The notes under the pieces are model-generated. The model saw only the letters and a list, made by a program, of their open reading frames with translations. It searched no databases and was not told where the DNA came from. A stretch of 64,000 nucleotides of DNA from Spirosoma sp. SC4-14 (GTDB lineage Bacteria; Bacteroidota; Bacteroidia; Cytophagales; Spirosomataceae): contig NZ_CP147518.1 in NCBI RefSeq assembly GCF_037201965.1, positions 3,403,001 to 3,467,000 of the forward strand, read 5' to 3'. The first letter of the stretch is position 1. Every line of letters begins with the position of its first letter. A program made the translations under genes and the position numbers. This document shows, in pieces, positions 46,385 through 55,033 of this stretch.

Positions 46385-46439
46385 CTTGTATTGTACAAGA
46401 ATACGTTAACTTTCGGTTAAAAACCACTTCAGAAGTGGT
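46385..46439. promoter_or_regulatory. Two palindromes between the antiporter and DUF389 genes
   Basis: CTTGTA-TTG-TACAAG (46385-46399) and ACCACTTC-A-GAAGTGGT (46423-46439) lie in a 91-bp divergent gap. Either could be an operator; the second is 28 bp before the DUF389 start. There is no CTTAGAA-type box here. Confidence 0.4.
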
Positions 46440-46466
46440 CTATTAGTTTAATCATAGTGCTGAACG

Positions 46467-47861
46467 ATGATTGTTGACGAACAGAATCCTCTCCGAACCC
46501 GTAAGCCAGATATATTTTCTCGCTTTGCCGCCATTGTCCGGGAACGGTTCAGTCTGGAAGAGGATAAGGCAGATGAAGAGGCTATCATTCAGACAATTAG
46601 TCGGGGTATCGAATTTAGGGGTGTTAATCTATGGACACTTATTTTTGCCATTTTCATTGCGTCTATTGGACTGAATGTTAATTCTACGGCCGTCATTATT
46701 GGCGCCATGTTGATTTCTCCGCTCATGGGCCCAATAATGGGCATTGGGTTAGGCGTTGGTATTAACGACCTGACAATGATTCAGCGGGCGTTAAAAAACC
46801 TGGGCATTGCCGTATTCATTAGTTTGCTTACCTCTACCAGCTATTTCCTGGTTAGCCCCCTGCATATTGCACAGTCGGAGTTGCTGGCCCGCACTTCGCC
46901 AACCGTATGGGATGCGTTTATTGCCTTATTTGGTGGGCTGGCAGGTATTGTTGCTGGGTCGCGCCGGGACAAAGTAACGAATGTGATTCCGGGTGTTGCC
47001 ATTGCTACGGCTCTTATGCCTCCACTCTGTACGGCAGGTTATGGAATTTCGACAGGAAACCTCTATTATTTTGCTGGTGCGTTCTATCTTTTTCTGATCA
47101 ACAGCGTCTGCATAAGTTTGGCAACGCTGCTCATTGTGCGCTTTTTAGGGTATCATCAGAAAGAGTACCCAACAGTTGAAATTGAACGGCGCGTACGGAA
47201 TACCATCTGGGTGGCTGTTCTCATTGTGGTTGTGCCGAGCACGTATCTGGGGTATCAGATTGTTCGAAAAACAATTTTTGAGCAGGAAGCAAAACGATTT
47301 GTTACCAATGAATGTAATTTCCAGTACCGACAGCTCATTAACTATGATGCCCATTTTAACCGCCATCAGAGCCGACTTGAACTAACGCTGGTTGGCGAGC
47401 CATTACCTACTGATTCTATCAATCTGCTCAAATCCAAAATGCCAGCCTATGGACTGAAAGACGCCCAACTGATTGTGAAACAGGGAAGTTTTAAAGATGC
47501 TCCCGTCGATCTTGATGCTATTACCAACTCGGTTACCGATCAGGTGTTTCGATACAATCAGGCATCACTTGCGTTTAAAGATAAAACCATCGACTCCTTG
47601 CGGCAGTATATTGAACTGACTCAGCTCTCGAAGGTGCCGGTGACCGATTTACGGAATGAACTAAAGACCCTGATGCCGGATGTGCAGACCTTTACGGCCG
47701 CTCAATCGTTGGTGTTATCGCAAAACAGCACGAAGCCAGATACAGTCATGCTTGTTTATGCCAAATTTTCCCGCAGGCATAAAGCATCTGAGCGCAGACG
47801 GATCGAAAGCTGGCTTAAATCCCGCACGAAAAGCAAACACATCAAGTTGATTGTTGAGTAG
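46467..47861 (+). CDS. DUF389 family membrane protein
   Basis: A 464-aa protein. The conserved DUF389 block reads GVNLWTLIFAIFIASIGLNV, STAVIIGAMLISPLMGPIMG and VAIATALMPPLCTAGYGIS, in five or six helices. A C-terminal soluble half (after about residue 270) is alpha/beta with no known motif. Function unknown; a transporter role is often assumed. Confidence 0.92.
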   Translation: MIVDEQNPLRTRKPDIFSRFAAIVRERFSLEEDKADEEAIIQTISRGIEFRGVNLWTLIFAIFIASIGLNVNSTAVIIGAMLISPLMGPIMGIGLGVGINDLTMIQRALKNLGIAVFISLLTSTSYFLVSPLHIAQSELLARTSPTVWDAFIALFGGLAGIVAGSRRDKVTNVIPGVAIATALMPPLCTAGYGISTGNLYYFAGAFYLFLINSVCISLATLLIVRFLGYHQKEYPTVEIERRVRNTIWVAVLIVVVPSTYLGYQIVRKTIFEQEAKRFVTNECNFQYRQLINYDAHFNRHQSRLELTLVGEPLPTDSINLLKSKMPAYGLKDAQLIVKQGSFKDAPVDLDAITNSVTDQVFRYNQASLAFKDKTIDSLRQYIELTQLSKVPVTDLRNELKTLMPDVQTFTAAQSLVLSQNSTKPDTVMLVYAKFSRRHKASERRRIESWLKSRTKSKHIKLIVE

Positions 47862-47897
47862 GATAGGGGAGTAAACGAGTGGCTGGCTTTGGAGTTC

Positions 47898-48101
47898 CTA
47901 TCGTAGCAAACTGGGGAAATCAACGAGCCACACAATCAATAACGACAAGAGAAAAAGGATACTGACAAAAATCAGGAGCCAATCAGGGCGGCTGGGAGGT
48001 TCTTCGAAGGGGCTTTTGGGTTTTTTGGTGGGCTCATCCTGTTTGGTTGATGAAGGTGGGAAAAAAGAAGTATAGCTAAACGGGATTTTTTCGTATATCA
48101 T
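47898..48101 (-). CDS. Small single-helix membrane protein A
   Basis: A 67-aa protein: a Pro/Lys-rich polar N-terminus (TKKPKSPFEEPPSRPDW) and one helix at the end (LLIFVSILFLLSLLIVWLV). A heptamer box lies 70 bp upstream on the gene side, the main reason to believe the gene is real and regulated. Function unknown; small one-helix proteins of this kind often modulate larger membrane proteins. Confidence 0.65.
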   Translation of the reverse strand: MIYEKIPFSYTSFFPPSSTKQDEPTKKPKSPFEEPPSRPDWLLIFVSILFLLSLLIVWLVDFPSLLR

Positions 48102-48171
48102 AGCGTGTTTTCATTTTGGTAAATAGCCAGTGGCTGCTAAACCAAAAGTGGAACCTACACCTTAGTATGAA

Positions 48172-48200
48172 CTGAAAAACTCCTTAGAATTTGCTTAGAA
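48172..48200 (-). promoter_or_regulatory. 11-bp-spaced heptamer box upstream of small protein A
   Basis: Read towards the gene: TTCTAAG CAAA TTCTAAG GAGT TTTTCAG. The third unit is weaker. The box starts 6 bp after the stop codon of the histidine kinase and ends 70 bp before the small gene. Confidence 0.75.
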
Positions 48201-48206
48201 AAGCTA

Positions 48207-49571
48207 TTATCGGTTTAAAACCATCCGAAATACTGTGGGTTGGCTGGGAGCCGACGAAACCGTTATCTGACCACCGTGTAAGCGAATAATTCGTTCAACC
48301 AACGACAGCCCGACTCCATACCCGCGAACTTCGGCGGTTTGCCGGCTTCGGTAAAAAGGCTCAAAAATATAGGGTAGATCCGTTTCCGGAATGGGCGGCC
48401 CTTCATTTGTTATACTCACCTGAAGTGTGCTGGGCGAAAAATTGATGTGCACATTTGCATGGCCATCGAACGAAAACTTACAGGCATTTTCGATTAAATT
48501 TTTCAGTGCCGCACACAAAAGAGTTTTGTTTCCCCGAACCGTCAGGTGTTCAGGGTCATCGGGCAGCTCCCCCAAATCGACACTCACCTCATAGCGGGAA
48601 TTTATTGCATTCACTTCATCCCGAATATCCCAGACGAGTTCATCAATTCGGACATCGTCGGTCAGTAATCCATCGGTATTGTCCTGACTAATCTGCGAAA
48701 GCTGCAGCAGTTCATGGGTCAGTTCTGAGAGACTCGTAACATCGTCGAGAACGGAACGGATCGTCTGCTGATAGGCACCAGGGTCGCGCTGGTTCAGCAG
48801 GCTAACTTCCAGTTGCGAGCTAATCTGTGTGAGTGGATTTTTCAGTTCATGCGAAACATTGGCCACAAACATCCGCTGAAGGCGAAATGATTCGGCTATG
48901 CGGTCGAGCAATCGATTGATCGTTACCGAAAGCCGGCTTAGTTCATCGTCGTCGGGGTTTACAGGCAACCGTTCATTGCGGTTTTGTGGGAAAATGGCGT
49001 TAAGAATCTGGTCGATCCGCTGCATGGGCTGAAGCGCATCGCCCGCAAAGAACCAACCCGAAAAAGCCGTTATACCGATCGAGAGGATAAACAGGCCAAT
49101 AAGCGCCCAGAGAAGTTGGCGTAAAAAAACATCACCATATACGTTTTCGGCACTGGCTATCACCACATACTGCCCCGATGCAGTCATGAACCGAATGCCA
49201 CATACGTAGTATTCGCCCTGCCGGAATTCCCTGCGTTTTTGCTTTCGAATGCTGGAAATCGTAGTGGGTGAAATAGCCAGTTTTACGGCGTCGCTGGTTA
49301 CGTAAATGAGCGAATCCCGCCGGTCGAAAACAATGATTTTCTGATTGGGGAGCTGGTCTTTTCGAATATTGCTGAGCTGACGTATCAACTGAGCATCTAA
49401 CCGATGACGAATAAGCATTTCGCCCAGTGTGTTGGCTTTTCGATCGAGCCGACGGTAAAAGTCAGACGCAATAAAGTACCAGCAGAAGGCATAAATACTC
49501 ACAAACGTTAGTAGCAAAATGGCCGATACTAACCCTGTGAAACGAAATGCCAGACGGTTGCGGATGGTCAT
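48207..49571 (-). CDS. Sensor histidine kinase, two-component
   Basis: A 454-aa membrane kinase. Two helices (near residues 12-34 and 155-175) enclose a periplasmic sensor of about 120 residues. Then comes HAMP, the phosphoacceptor H-box VANVSHELKNPLTQISSQLE (His near 240), the N-box NLIENACKFSF and the G-box YGVGLSLVERIIRLHGG. It is downstream of its response regulator by 12 bp on the same strand. Its signal is unknown; the genes next to the matching boxes suggest envelope, metal or osmotic stress. Confidence 0.95.
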   Translation of the reverse strand: MTIRNRLAFRFTGLVSAILLLTFVSIYAFCWYFIASDFYRRLDRKANTLGEMLIRHRLDAQLIRQLSNIRKDQLPNQKIIVFDRRDSLIYVTSDAVKLAISPTTISSIRKQKRREFRQGEYYVCGIRFMTASGQYVVIASAENVYGDVFLRQLLWALIGLFILSIGITAFSGWFFAGDALQPMQRIDQILNAIFPQNRNERLPVNPDDDELSRLSVTINRLLDRIAESFRLQRMFVANVSHELKNPLTQISSQLEVSLLNQRDPGAYQQTIRSVLDDVTSLSELTHELLQLSQISQDNTDGLLTDDVRIDELVWDIRDEVNAINSRYEVSVDLGELPDDPEHLTVRGNKTLLCAALKNLIENACKFSFDGHANVHINFSPSTLQVSITNEGPPIPETDLPYIFEPFYRSRQTAEVRGYGVGLSLVERIIRLHGGQITVSSAPSQPTVFRMVLNR

Positions 49572-49583
49572 GAGCAGCCAGTA

Positions 49584-50261
49584 CTATTCCTCCTTAAATA
49601 CATACCCCATACCAAACTGAGTATGAATGAGTTTGGTTGGGAAATCCTTGTCTATTTTTTTGCGCAGGTAATTGATATATACTTCCACTACATTGGTGCC
49701 CGTATCGAAGTTAAGGTCCCAAACGTGTTCGGCAATTTCGGGTTTCGATAATACGCGCCCCTGATTCCGCATCAGGAATTCGAGCAGCGCAAATTCACGG
49801 GCGGTCAGCTCTATCGATTGACCATCGCGGCTGACAGTTTTAGCATCCAGATTCATTTCAATGCCGCCAAAACGCAGCGTTTGTGCTGTCATGGAAACCT
49901 GGGTGCCCCGTTTGGTAAGCGATCGAACGCGGGCCAATAGCTCGGTAAACTGGAAAGGTTTGGTCAAATACTGGTCGGCACCAGCATCGAAGCCCGAAAT
50001 TTTGTCGTCCGATTCGCCCAGCGCAGTTAGCAGAAGAATTGGTGTTGTTAAGCCTTCAGCCCGAAGTTGTCGGCATAGCTCAAAACCATTCAGACCGGGT
50101 AAAATTACGTCGGAAATAATGGCGGCATAGTTATTCTTCAGTGCTAATCGTTTGGCAATCAGTCCATCGTAGGCAATGTCTACTTCAAACTGACTTTCTT
50201 CGAGCCCTTGCTGAATTGCTTGTAGGGTTTTGGGTTCATCTTCGACGACTAAAAGCTTCAT
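49584..50261 (-). CDS. OmpR/PhoB-family response regulator
   Basis: A 225-aa regulator with a receiver domain (LVVEDEP; D51 in ISDVILPG; LTKPF) and a C-terminal winged helix (LTAREFALLEFLMRNQGRVL; GTNVVEVYINYLRKKID). Regulators of this family bind head-to-tail to sites repeated every 11 bp, exactly the spacing of the six boxes in this region, so it is the best candidate to bind them. No box faces its own promoter. Confidence 0.96.
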   Translation of the reverse strand: MKLLVVEDEPKTLQAIQQGLEESQFEVDIAYDGLIAKRLALKNNYAAIISDVILPGLNGFELCRQLRAEGLTTPILLLTALGESDDKISGFDAGADQYLTKPFQFTELLARVRSLTKRGTQVSMTAQTLRFGGIEMNLDAKTVSRDGQSIELTAREFALLEFLMRNQGRVLSKPEIAEHVWDLNFDTGTNVVEVYINYLRKKIDKDFPTKLIHTQFGMGYVFKEE

Positions 50262-50413
50262 AACCGTGTTGAGGTAGGTCGGAATGTTTAGAGTAAGTAG
50301 TTTACAGCGGAAGGTTTACCGTAAAGTTATAACGATTTAACGGCAGGTAAGTTAAACAATTGGACAACTTATTTCGAACTCACGCAAGCCGGGAAATTTG
50401 GGTGAATAGTACA

Positions 50414-50442
50414 TTCTAAGGAAATTTTAAGCTCTGCTTAAG
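50414..50442 (+). promoter_or_regulatory. 11-bp-spaced heptamer box upstream of small protein B
   Basis: TTCTAAG GAAA TTTTAAG CTCT GCTTAAG, on the plus strand facing the plus-strand gene, 50 bp before its start. It is the only box on this strand and it keeps the same orientation relative to its gene as the others. Confidence 0.78.
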
Positions 50443-50492
50443 TTTATCCTTATTCGGCCAGAGTACCTTACTGCCCATAAACGAACACAATT

Positions 50493-50696
50493 ATGGCACA
50501 ATTTCTTATCATAACGGTTGTGATCGTCTTGGTTGGGATAATTAGTTATCTGACGAGTGCCTGGTTCGGCTATCAGTCGTCGGGCATGGGAATGCAGCCT
50601 CCGCACTACCGGAAATTAATGGACCGTTTCAAACCAAAGACAAAATCTTCTTCGAAGCAGGAAGAAGATTTTGTGGAGGAAAATACGGTTGAATGA
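50493..50696 (+). CDS. Small single-helix membrane protein B
   Basis: A 67-aa protein: one N-terminal helix (FLIITVVIVLVGIISYLTSAW), then a polar and basic tail (HYRKLMDRFKPKTKSSSKQ) and an acidic end. It is the mirror image of small protein A. A heptamer box lies 50 bp upstream. Function unknown. It converges on otsAB. Confidence 0.7.
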   Translation: MAQFLIITVVIVLVGIISYLTSAWFGYQSSGMGMQPPHYRKLMDRFKPKTKSSSKQEEDFVEENTVE

Positions 50697-50703
50697 AGAC
50701 CAA

Positions 50704-52902
50704 TTAGCTCTGGTCGATCAGCTCCAGCAGCATCTCTACGTCGCGCTGTCGTGCCAGTTGATACCGTGCGAAGGAAATTCCGGGACCAACTTTCAGCGTG
50801 TAGGCCCAATTTGGTAACTGTCGAAACATATCTTCGTCGGTTGTATCGTCGCCGATACTGACAATGAAATCGTAGTTATCCTGTTCAAAAAGCTTTTGCG
50901 CTATTGTTCCTTTGCTGTGTAACTCTGGTTTAACTTCAATTACTTTGTTGCCCTGAATAACTGTCAGCTTGGTTGCTGTCGGAATATTTCGGAGCATAGT
51001 AGCCAGTTCTATGGCTTTTCCTTCCACGTCGTCGGCCTGCACCATTCGAAAGTGCCAGGCAATGGCCGTTTCTTTTTGTTCAATAAACGATTCCGGAAAT
51101 AGAGCTGTATAGTCGCTCATTGTGGCTCGTATCGGCTCAACCCAGTCGGAGTCTGTCAGGTCGAGTTGTTGCCAGTCCTGCTCTGGTTTTTTGATAAACG
51201 CCCCATGCTCGGCAACCAGCGTAACAGGAAGTGCTTCCATTGCTTTTTCCAGAAAAGCCCGGTTTCGTCCGCTGATAATTACCAGATCGTTTTTTTGAGC
51301 TAACCGGTCTAGCATGGGCCGGATGTTGTTGGAAAGCTGTGCTTTGGCCGGATCATTGACAATGGGAGCCAGGGTTCCATCAAAATCAAAAAGGAGCAGC
51401 CGGTGTTGGGCTTTCTGGTAGGCTTCACTGAATTCGGGAACCGGTAAGTTTGTAGCCATTTCGGTGGTTTGTGTTTGTGAAAAAGCCCCCAGAAAATTGT
51501 GGCTCCATCGAAAAACATTGTGGTTTTGAATATGTTGACGCATTTTTTTCATTCGTCGCTTTTGTTCCTGAACCGGCATGTCGAGCGCATCCTTAATCGC
51601 CGTTGCTACCTCCTGCGTGTCGGTTGGGTTAATAATCAGCGCATCGGGGAGTTCCTGAGCAGCCCCGGCCAGTTCGCTCAGAATGAGCACGCCCTGATTA
51701 TCGCGCCGACTGGCAACAAACTCTTTGCACACCAGATTCATGCCGTCGCGGATGGGGGTAATGAGGGCTATATCGCAGCCGGTATAGAGAGACAACAACT
51801 CCGTAAATGTCAGCGAGAGGTAAGAATAAACGACCGGACGCCACCCAATTGTACCGAATAGGCCATTGATACGACCAACCGTTTCTTCAATTTCCCGCTT
51901 GATTTCCTGATAATGGCTGATTCGATCCCGCGAGGGGACCACCGTCATAACAAACGTTACGCGGTCGTGCCAGTCGGGATTCTGGGTCAGAAACCGCTCA
52001 TAGCCCTGTAAACGATAGGTGATGCCTTTAGAGTAATCGAGACGATCGACCGAAAAGATGATTTTATTCTGACGCAGCAGTTGTTTGTGTTGCCTGCGGG
52101 TTTTTAGGACAGCTTCGGCCTGGCTTCCCTCATCAAATTTTGTAAAATCGATACTGATAGGAAAATCGCCAACGTAGACCGATCGGTCGGCAAGCACTAT
52201 ACGCTGTTCGATTATGGGCAATGCCAGCACTTCGGCTACATTCTGAAAAAAATGCTGGGTATAGTCGGCCGTATGAAAACCAATGACATCGGAGCCTAAA
52301 ATGCCCCCAACAAGTGCCTGTCGCCAGGTTCGGGGCAGAAGCTTAATGATTTCATAGGTTGGAAACGGAATGTGAAAGAAATAGCCGATAGTGGCGTCGG
52401 GTACGGCTTTGCGCAACATTTCGGGCAATAACATCAATTGAAAATCATGAATCCAGACCAGATCGCCCGGTTCGATAATTGATGTTAATTCCTCCAGAAA
52501 ACGGGTGTTTACTTGTTGATAAGCATCGAAATAACTTTCCTGAAACGAAGCAAAGGAAGGGAAATAATGAAAAAGCGGCCAGATTATTTCATTACAGAAC
52601 CCTTCGTAAAATGCCTGATGTATATCGTCGTCGACAAATACCGGATGGGCAACAAAGTGTTCGTTCTCAAAAGCCGATTGCTCAATTGTTTTCAGGCTAT
52701 TGTCGCAGTGCCCGATCCAGTGAATTTTAGGCGCATGCTCGTCTCCGGTTTGCCCCATTCGCTCAGCGAGCGACAGAACTGCCGAAACCAGTCCGCCCGA
52801 ATTTTGAAAAAGGCTGACTTCATCTTTGGTTTTTTTTATGCTGAAAGGTAGGCGATAGGCTACTATAATTAATCGTGTAAATGTTCCATTGAGGTTGTTC
52901 AT
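50704..52902 (-). CDS. Bifunctional trehalose-6-phosphate synthase/phosphatase
   Basis: A 732-aa OtsA-OtsB fusion making trehalose in two steps from UDP-glucose and glucose-6-phosphate. The start at 52902 (MNNLNGTFTRLIIVAYRLPF) gives the usual OtsA N-terminus; an upstream in-frame start at 52959 would put the regulatory box against the coding sequence. The GT20 part shows WIHDFQLMLLPEML, DYSKGITYRL and RDGMNLVCKEFVASR. The phosphatase begins near residue 500 with LLLFDFDGTLAPI (HAD motif I) and has SIGDDTTDEDMF near its end. Trehalose is an osmotic and desiccation protectant. Confidence 0.95.
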   Translation of the reverse strand: MNNLNGTFTRLIIVAYRLPFSIKKTKDEVSLFQNSGGLVSAVLSLAERMGQTGDEHAPKIHWIGHCDNSLKTIEQSAFENEHFVAHPVFVDDDIHQAFYEGFCNEIIWPLFHYFPSFASFQESYFDAYQQVNTRFLEELTSIIEPGDLVWIHDFQLMLLPEMLRKAVPDATIGYFFHIPFPTYEIIKLLPRTWRQALVGGILGSDVIGFHTADYTQHFFQNVAEVLALPIIEQRIVLADRSVYVGDFPISIDFTKFDEGSQAEAVLKTRRQHKQLLRQNKIIFSVDRLDYSKGITYRLQGYERFLTQNPDWHDRVTFVMTVVPSRDRISHYQEIKREIEETVGRINGLFGTIGWRPVVYSYLSLTFTELLSLYTGCDIALITPIRDGMNLVCKEFVASRRDNQGVLILSELAGAAQELPDALIINPTDTQEVATAIKDALDMPVQEQKRRMKKMRQHIQNHNVFRWSHNFLGAFSQTQTTEMATNLPVPEFSEAYQKAQHRLLLFDFDGTLAPIVNDPAKAQLSNNIRPMLDRLAQKNDLVIISGRNRAFLEKAMEALPVTLVAEHGAFIKKPEQDWQQLDLTDSDWVEPIRATMSDYTALFPESFIEQKETAIAWHFRMVQADDVEGKAIELATMLRNIPTATKLTVIQGNKVIEVKPELHSKGTIAQKLFEQDNYDFIVSIGDDTTDEDMFRQLPNWAYTLKVGPGISFARYQLARQRDVEMLLELIDQS

Positions 52903-52958
52903 GTAGTTTTTGTGCTCCTGGGAAGAGCCTGTTACTGGCACAAAAGACGATTGATTCA

Positions 52959-52998
52959 CTTAAAATGCCCTTAAGCAAATCTTAGAAACTCCTTAGAA
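52959..52998 (-). promoter_or_regulatory. 11-bp-spaced heptamer box (four units) upstream of otsAB
   Basis: Read towards the gene: TTCTAAG GAGT TTCTAAG ATTT GCTTAAG GGCA TTTTAAG. It is the longest of the six boxes, with four units and an exact 11-bp period, ending 56 bp before the preferred otsAB start. Confidence 0.82.
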
Positions 52999-53014
52999 GT
53001 ATCGGGGCTATCGG

Positions 53015-53316
53015 TTATGGTTGCTGGCGGAGCCTATGAAGTAGCTCAATTCTGATTCCAGCGGTAAACAGGCGTTCTTTCTTGTTCTGGAGTAATTGCT
53101 GAGTCCAGTCAACAAATCCCCCGTTGCCAATGTTTTGCATTGTACGTTCCTGCGATCGTCGACATGCTTCCCCGAAACTCCAATTACCGTTTCAGGGGGG
53201 GGATCTTGAACATACGCTGCCCACAGGTCTACCAAAGCAACCGGATTAGAGTAACCCTGATGAGGATATAACTGAACGGAAAGCGTTTTGTTGGGGATAA
53301 TTTTCTGAAAATGCAA
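53015..53316 (-). pseudogene. Frameshifted remnant of an unknown gene
   Basis: Two overlapping minus-strand frames look protein-like only when joined. The first 44 or so codons from 53316 (PNKTLSVQLYPHQGYSNPV, DLWAAYVQDPPPET) continue in another frame as NWSFGEACRRSQERTMQNIG and LFTAGIRIELLHRLRQQP, stopping at 53015. The shift falls just after a run of eight G (plus strand) near 53195, a likely slippage or sequencing-error site. Family unknown. Confidence 0.4.
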
Positions 53317-53331
53317 TGGAATGTGGTCCTG

Positions 53332-53766
53332 TTAGCCCACAAACCCTATTTTTAAGTGGGTGCCGTCGCAATAAGGTTTGTTGTGGCTACCACCACACCG
53401 ACAAAAAGCGGTTACTTTATTTTTTTGAGTTTCGTGGCCTTCGGCGTCTTTTATCCGTAAGTTGCCATAAACCAATAAGGGGCCGTTGGGCAGCGGCTCA
53501 ACCAGACTCTCGGCTTGTATATCGTCGGGCTGCACGGCGTCTTCGTTTCTAAAATAACTTAGGGCTTTAGACGGGCAACGGTCTACCTGTTCCATAATTC
53601 GCTCTGAGCCAGCACCGTTGATGTTGACCCAGGGCTTCTTGCGAGGATCGAATACGTCGCTAAGCTGAGTCCAGCAAAGTTTAGAATGGATACAGACACT
53701 GGGTTTCCAGACAACCGTGATTTCACCATTCGAATAGGTTTTTGTAATGTCAGGCGTTTCGCTCAT
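53332..53766 (-). CDS. Fe-S protein with Fer4_19 and CDGSH domains
   Basis: A 144-aa protein joining two iron-sulfur domains. The N-terminal part (VVWKPSVCIHSKLCWTQL; DRCPSKALSYF) is the divergent 4Fe-4S domain Fer4_19. The C-terminal part has FCRCGGSHNKPYCDGTH, the CDGSH 2Fe-2S motif CxCxxSxxxPxCDGxH. It overlaps the OsmC gene by four bases (ATGA), so both are likely made together in a redox or oxidative-stress unit. Confidence 0.92.
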   Translation of the reverse strand: MSETPDITKTYSNGEITVVWKPSVCIHSKLCWTQLSDVFDPRKKPWVNINGAGSERIMEQVDRCPSKALSYFRNEDAVQPDDIQAESLVEPLPNGPLLVYGNLRIKDAEGHETQKNKVTAFCRCGGSHNKPYCDGTHLKIGFVG

Positions 53767-54227
53767 GGTAATAGAGACGGGTTTTCGTTCAGATGCTTGC
53801 TATCCGTAGACGATGATTCGTGGTAATGTGGGGCATCAACCAGAGTTGTATCAAAATCGACAGGATTTTCCAGAACACGATGCACCGGGCAGCGGTCTGC
53901 AATTTCGAGAAGCCGCAACCGCTGTTCGGCGGTTAAGTCGCCATTGAGGATAAGCTTCATCGTAAACTGCGACCTTTTTTGCTGCGTGTCGTGGGTGTAT
54001 TCTACATGGGCCACGGCTGAGTCGAGAGGCCAGCCTTTTCGGTCGGCATACATCCGTAGCGTAATGACTGTGCAGGAAGCTAATGAACTTGCCAGTAACT
54101 CTCCTGGACGCATTCCCCGATCTTGCCCACCCATGTCGAGCGGTTCATCGACAACAATAACCTGCGAGGCTGTTGAAAGGTGAGTTTCATAGGGAGTTCG
54201 TTCAATGCGTGCCGTTACAGAAGCCAT
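53763..54227 (-). CDS. OsmC family protein
   Basis: A 154-aa member of the OsmC/Ohr family, thiol-dependent peroxidases and related proteins. Conserved parts: GMRPGELLASSLASCTVITL with the active-site Cys, VAHVEYTHDTQQKRSQF, and LEIADRCPVHRVLEN with the second Cys. The C-terminus is a polar Ser/His/Asn-rich tail. It precedes the CDGSH gene and overlaps it. Confidence 0.92.
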   Translation of the reverse strand: MASVTARIERTPYETHLSTASQVIVVDEPLDMGGQDRGMRPGELLASSLASCTVITLRMYADRKGWPLDSAVAHVEYTHDTQQKRSQFTMKLILNGDLTAEQRLRLLEIADRCPVHRVLENPVDFDTTLVDAPHYHESSSTDSKHLNENPSLLP

Positions 54228-54285
54228 ATTGAAATTTGTTTTAGAAAAGGCCTATGGATCATAGACCCGTTCTGCTGAAAAACAA

Positions 54286-54314
54286 CCCTAAACGGTTGCC
54301 AAACCCGTTTAGGG
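54286..54314. terminator. Inverted repeat between osmC and pyrE
   Basis: CCCTAAACGG and CCGTTTAGGG form a 10-bp perfect stem with a 9-nt loop, 40 bp past the pyrE stop and 58 bp before the osmC start. It could end pyrE transcription, although no strong T run follows. Confidence 0.55.
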
Positions 54315-54354
54315 GTAAGTTGACGAAGCACTGGGTTCATTTATTTCAATGACC

Positions 54355-55002
54355 TCAGTTGGGCTCGTGACCCCATTCGGCTGGCTTTTCGCGCCAGGCC
54401 GCCAGCGAACCCATCGCTTCGGCCGAAATATAATTGAGTTGCTGCGCTTCGGCCAGCAACACGTCGTAGTTGCTCAGGCATTCCAGCGAAACATTTTTGT
54501 TGGCGAAATTTTGAGTCGCAACCGGGAAACCATACGTAAAAATAGCTGCCATACCCAGCACAATGGCCCCTGCTCCCCGAAGCGCATCCACTACTTTCAG
54601 CGAGCTACCGCCCGTTGAAATTAAGTCTTCAATGACAACTACCCGCTGACCCGCTTCCAGTCGTCCTTCAATCTGTTTGCCCATGCCATGGGCCTTTGGT
54701 TCGGGCCGAACATAGCAATAGGGTAGGTTTAGCACATCCGCAACGAGTACGCCCTGAGGAATACCGGCGGTGGCAACACCCGCAATCACGTCGGCCAGCG
54801 GAAAAGCCTGCCGAATCCGGTCGGCCAGCGCATTTTTAATAAATGAGCGTACTTCAGGATAAGCTAAGGTAACCCGATTGTCGCAATAAATAGGTGATTT
54901 CCAGCCCGAACTCCAGGTGAAGGGGGCATTGGGTTGCAAACGAACGGCCTGAACGGTCAGAAGGTGCCGGGCAACGGCTTGTTGAGTCGATAGTGAGTTC
55001 AC
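54355..55002 (-). CDS. pyrE: Orotate phosphoribosyltransferase
   Basis: A 215-aa enzyme forming OMP from orotate and PRPP. The GTG at 55002 (NSLSTQQAVARHLLTVQAV) is chosen because a TAnnTTTG element lies just upstream and because the extra N-terminal residues of a longer frame are basic and unlike PyrE. Motifs: SGWKSPIYCDNR, ADVIAGVATAGIPQGVLVA, and the PRPP-binding loop VVVIEDLISTGGSSLKVVDA. Monocistronic. Confidence 0.95.
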   Translation of the reverse strand: MNSLSTQQAVARHLLTVQAVRLQPNAPFTWSSGWKSPIYCDNRVTLAYPEVRSFIKNALADRIRQAFPLADVIAGVATAGIPQGVLVADVLNLPYCYVRPEPKAHGMGKQIEGRLEAGQRVVVIEDLISTGGSSLKVVDALRGAGAIVLGMAAIFTYGFPVATQNFANKNVSLECLSNYDVLLAEAQQLNYISAEAMGSLAAWREKPAEWGHEPN

Positions 55003-55025
55003 GAATAAGAGAAAAAGTAACGACC

Positions 55026-55033
55026 CAAAAGTA
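55026..55033 (-). promoter_or_regulatory. Bacteroidota -7 element (TACTTTTG) of pyrE
   Basis: On the minus strand TACTTTTG fits TAnnTTTG, 23 bp before the GTG start chosen for pyrE. This placement excludes the longer frame starting at 55125. Confidence 0.55.
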
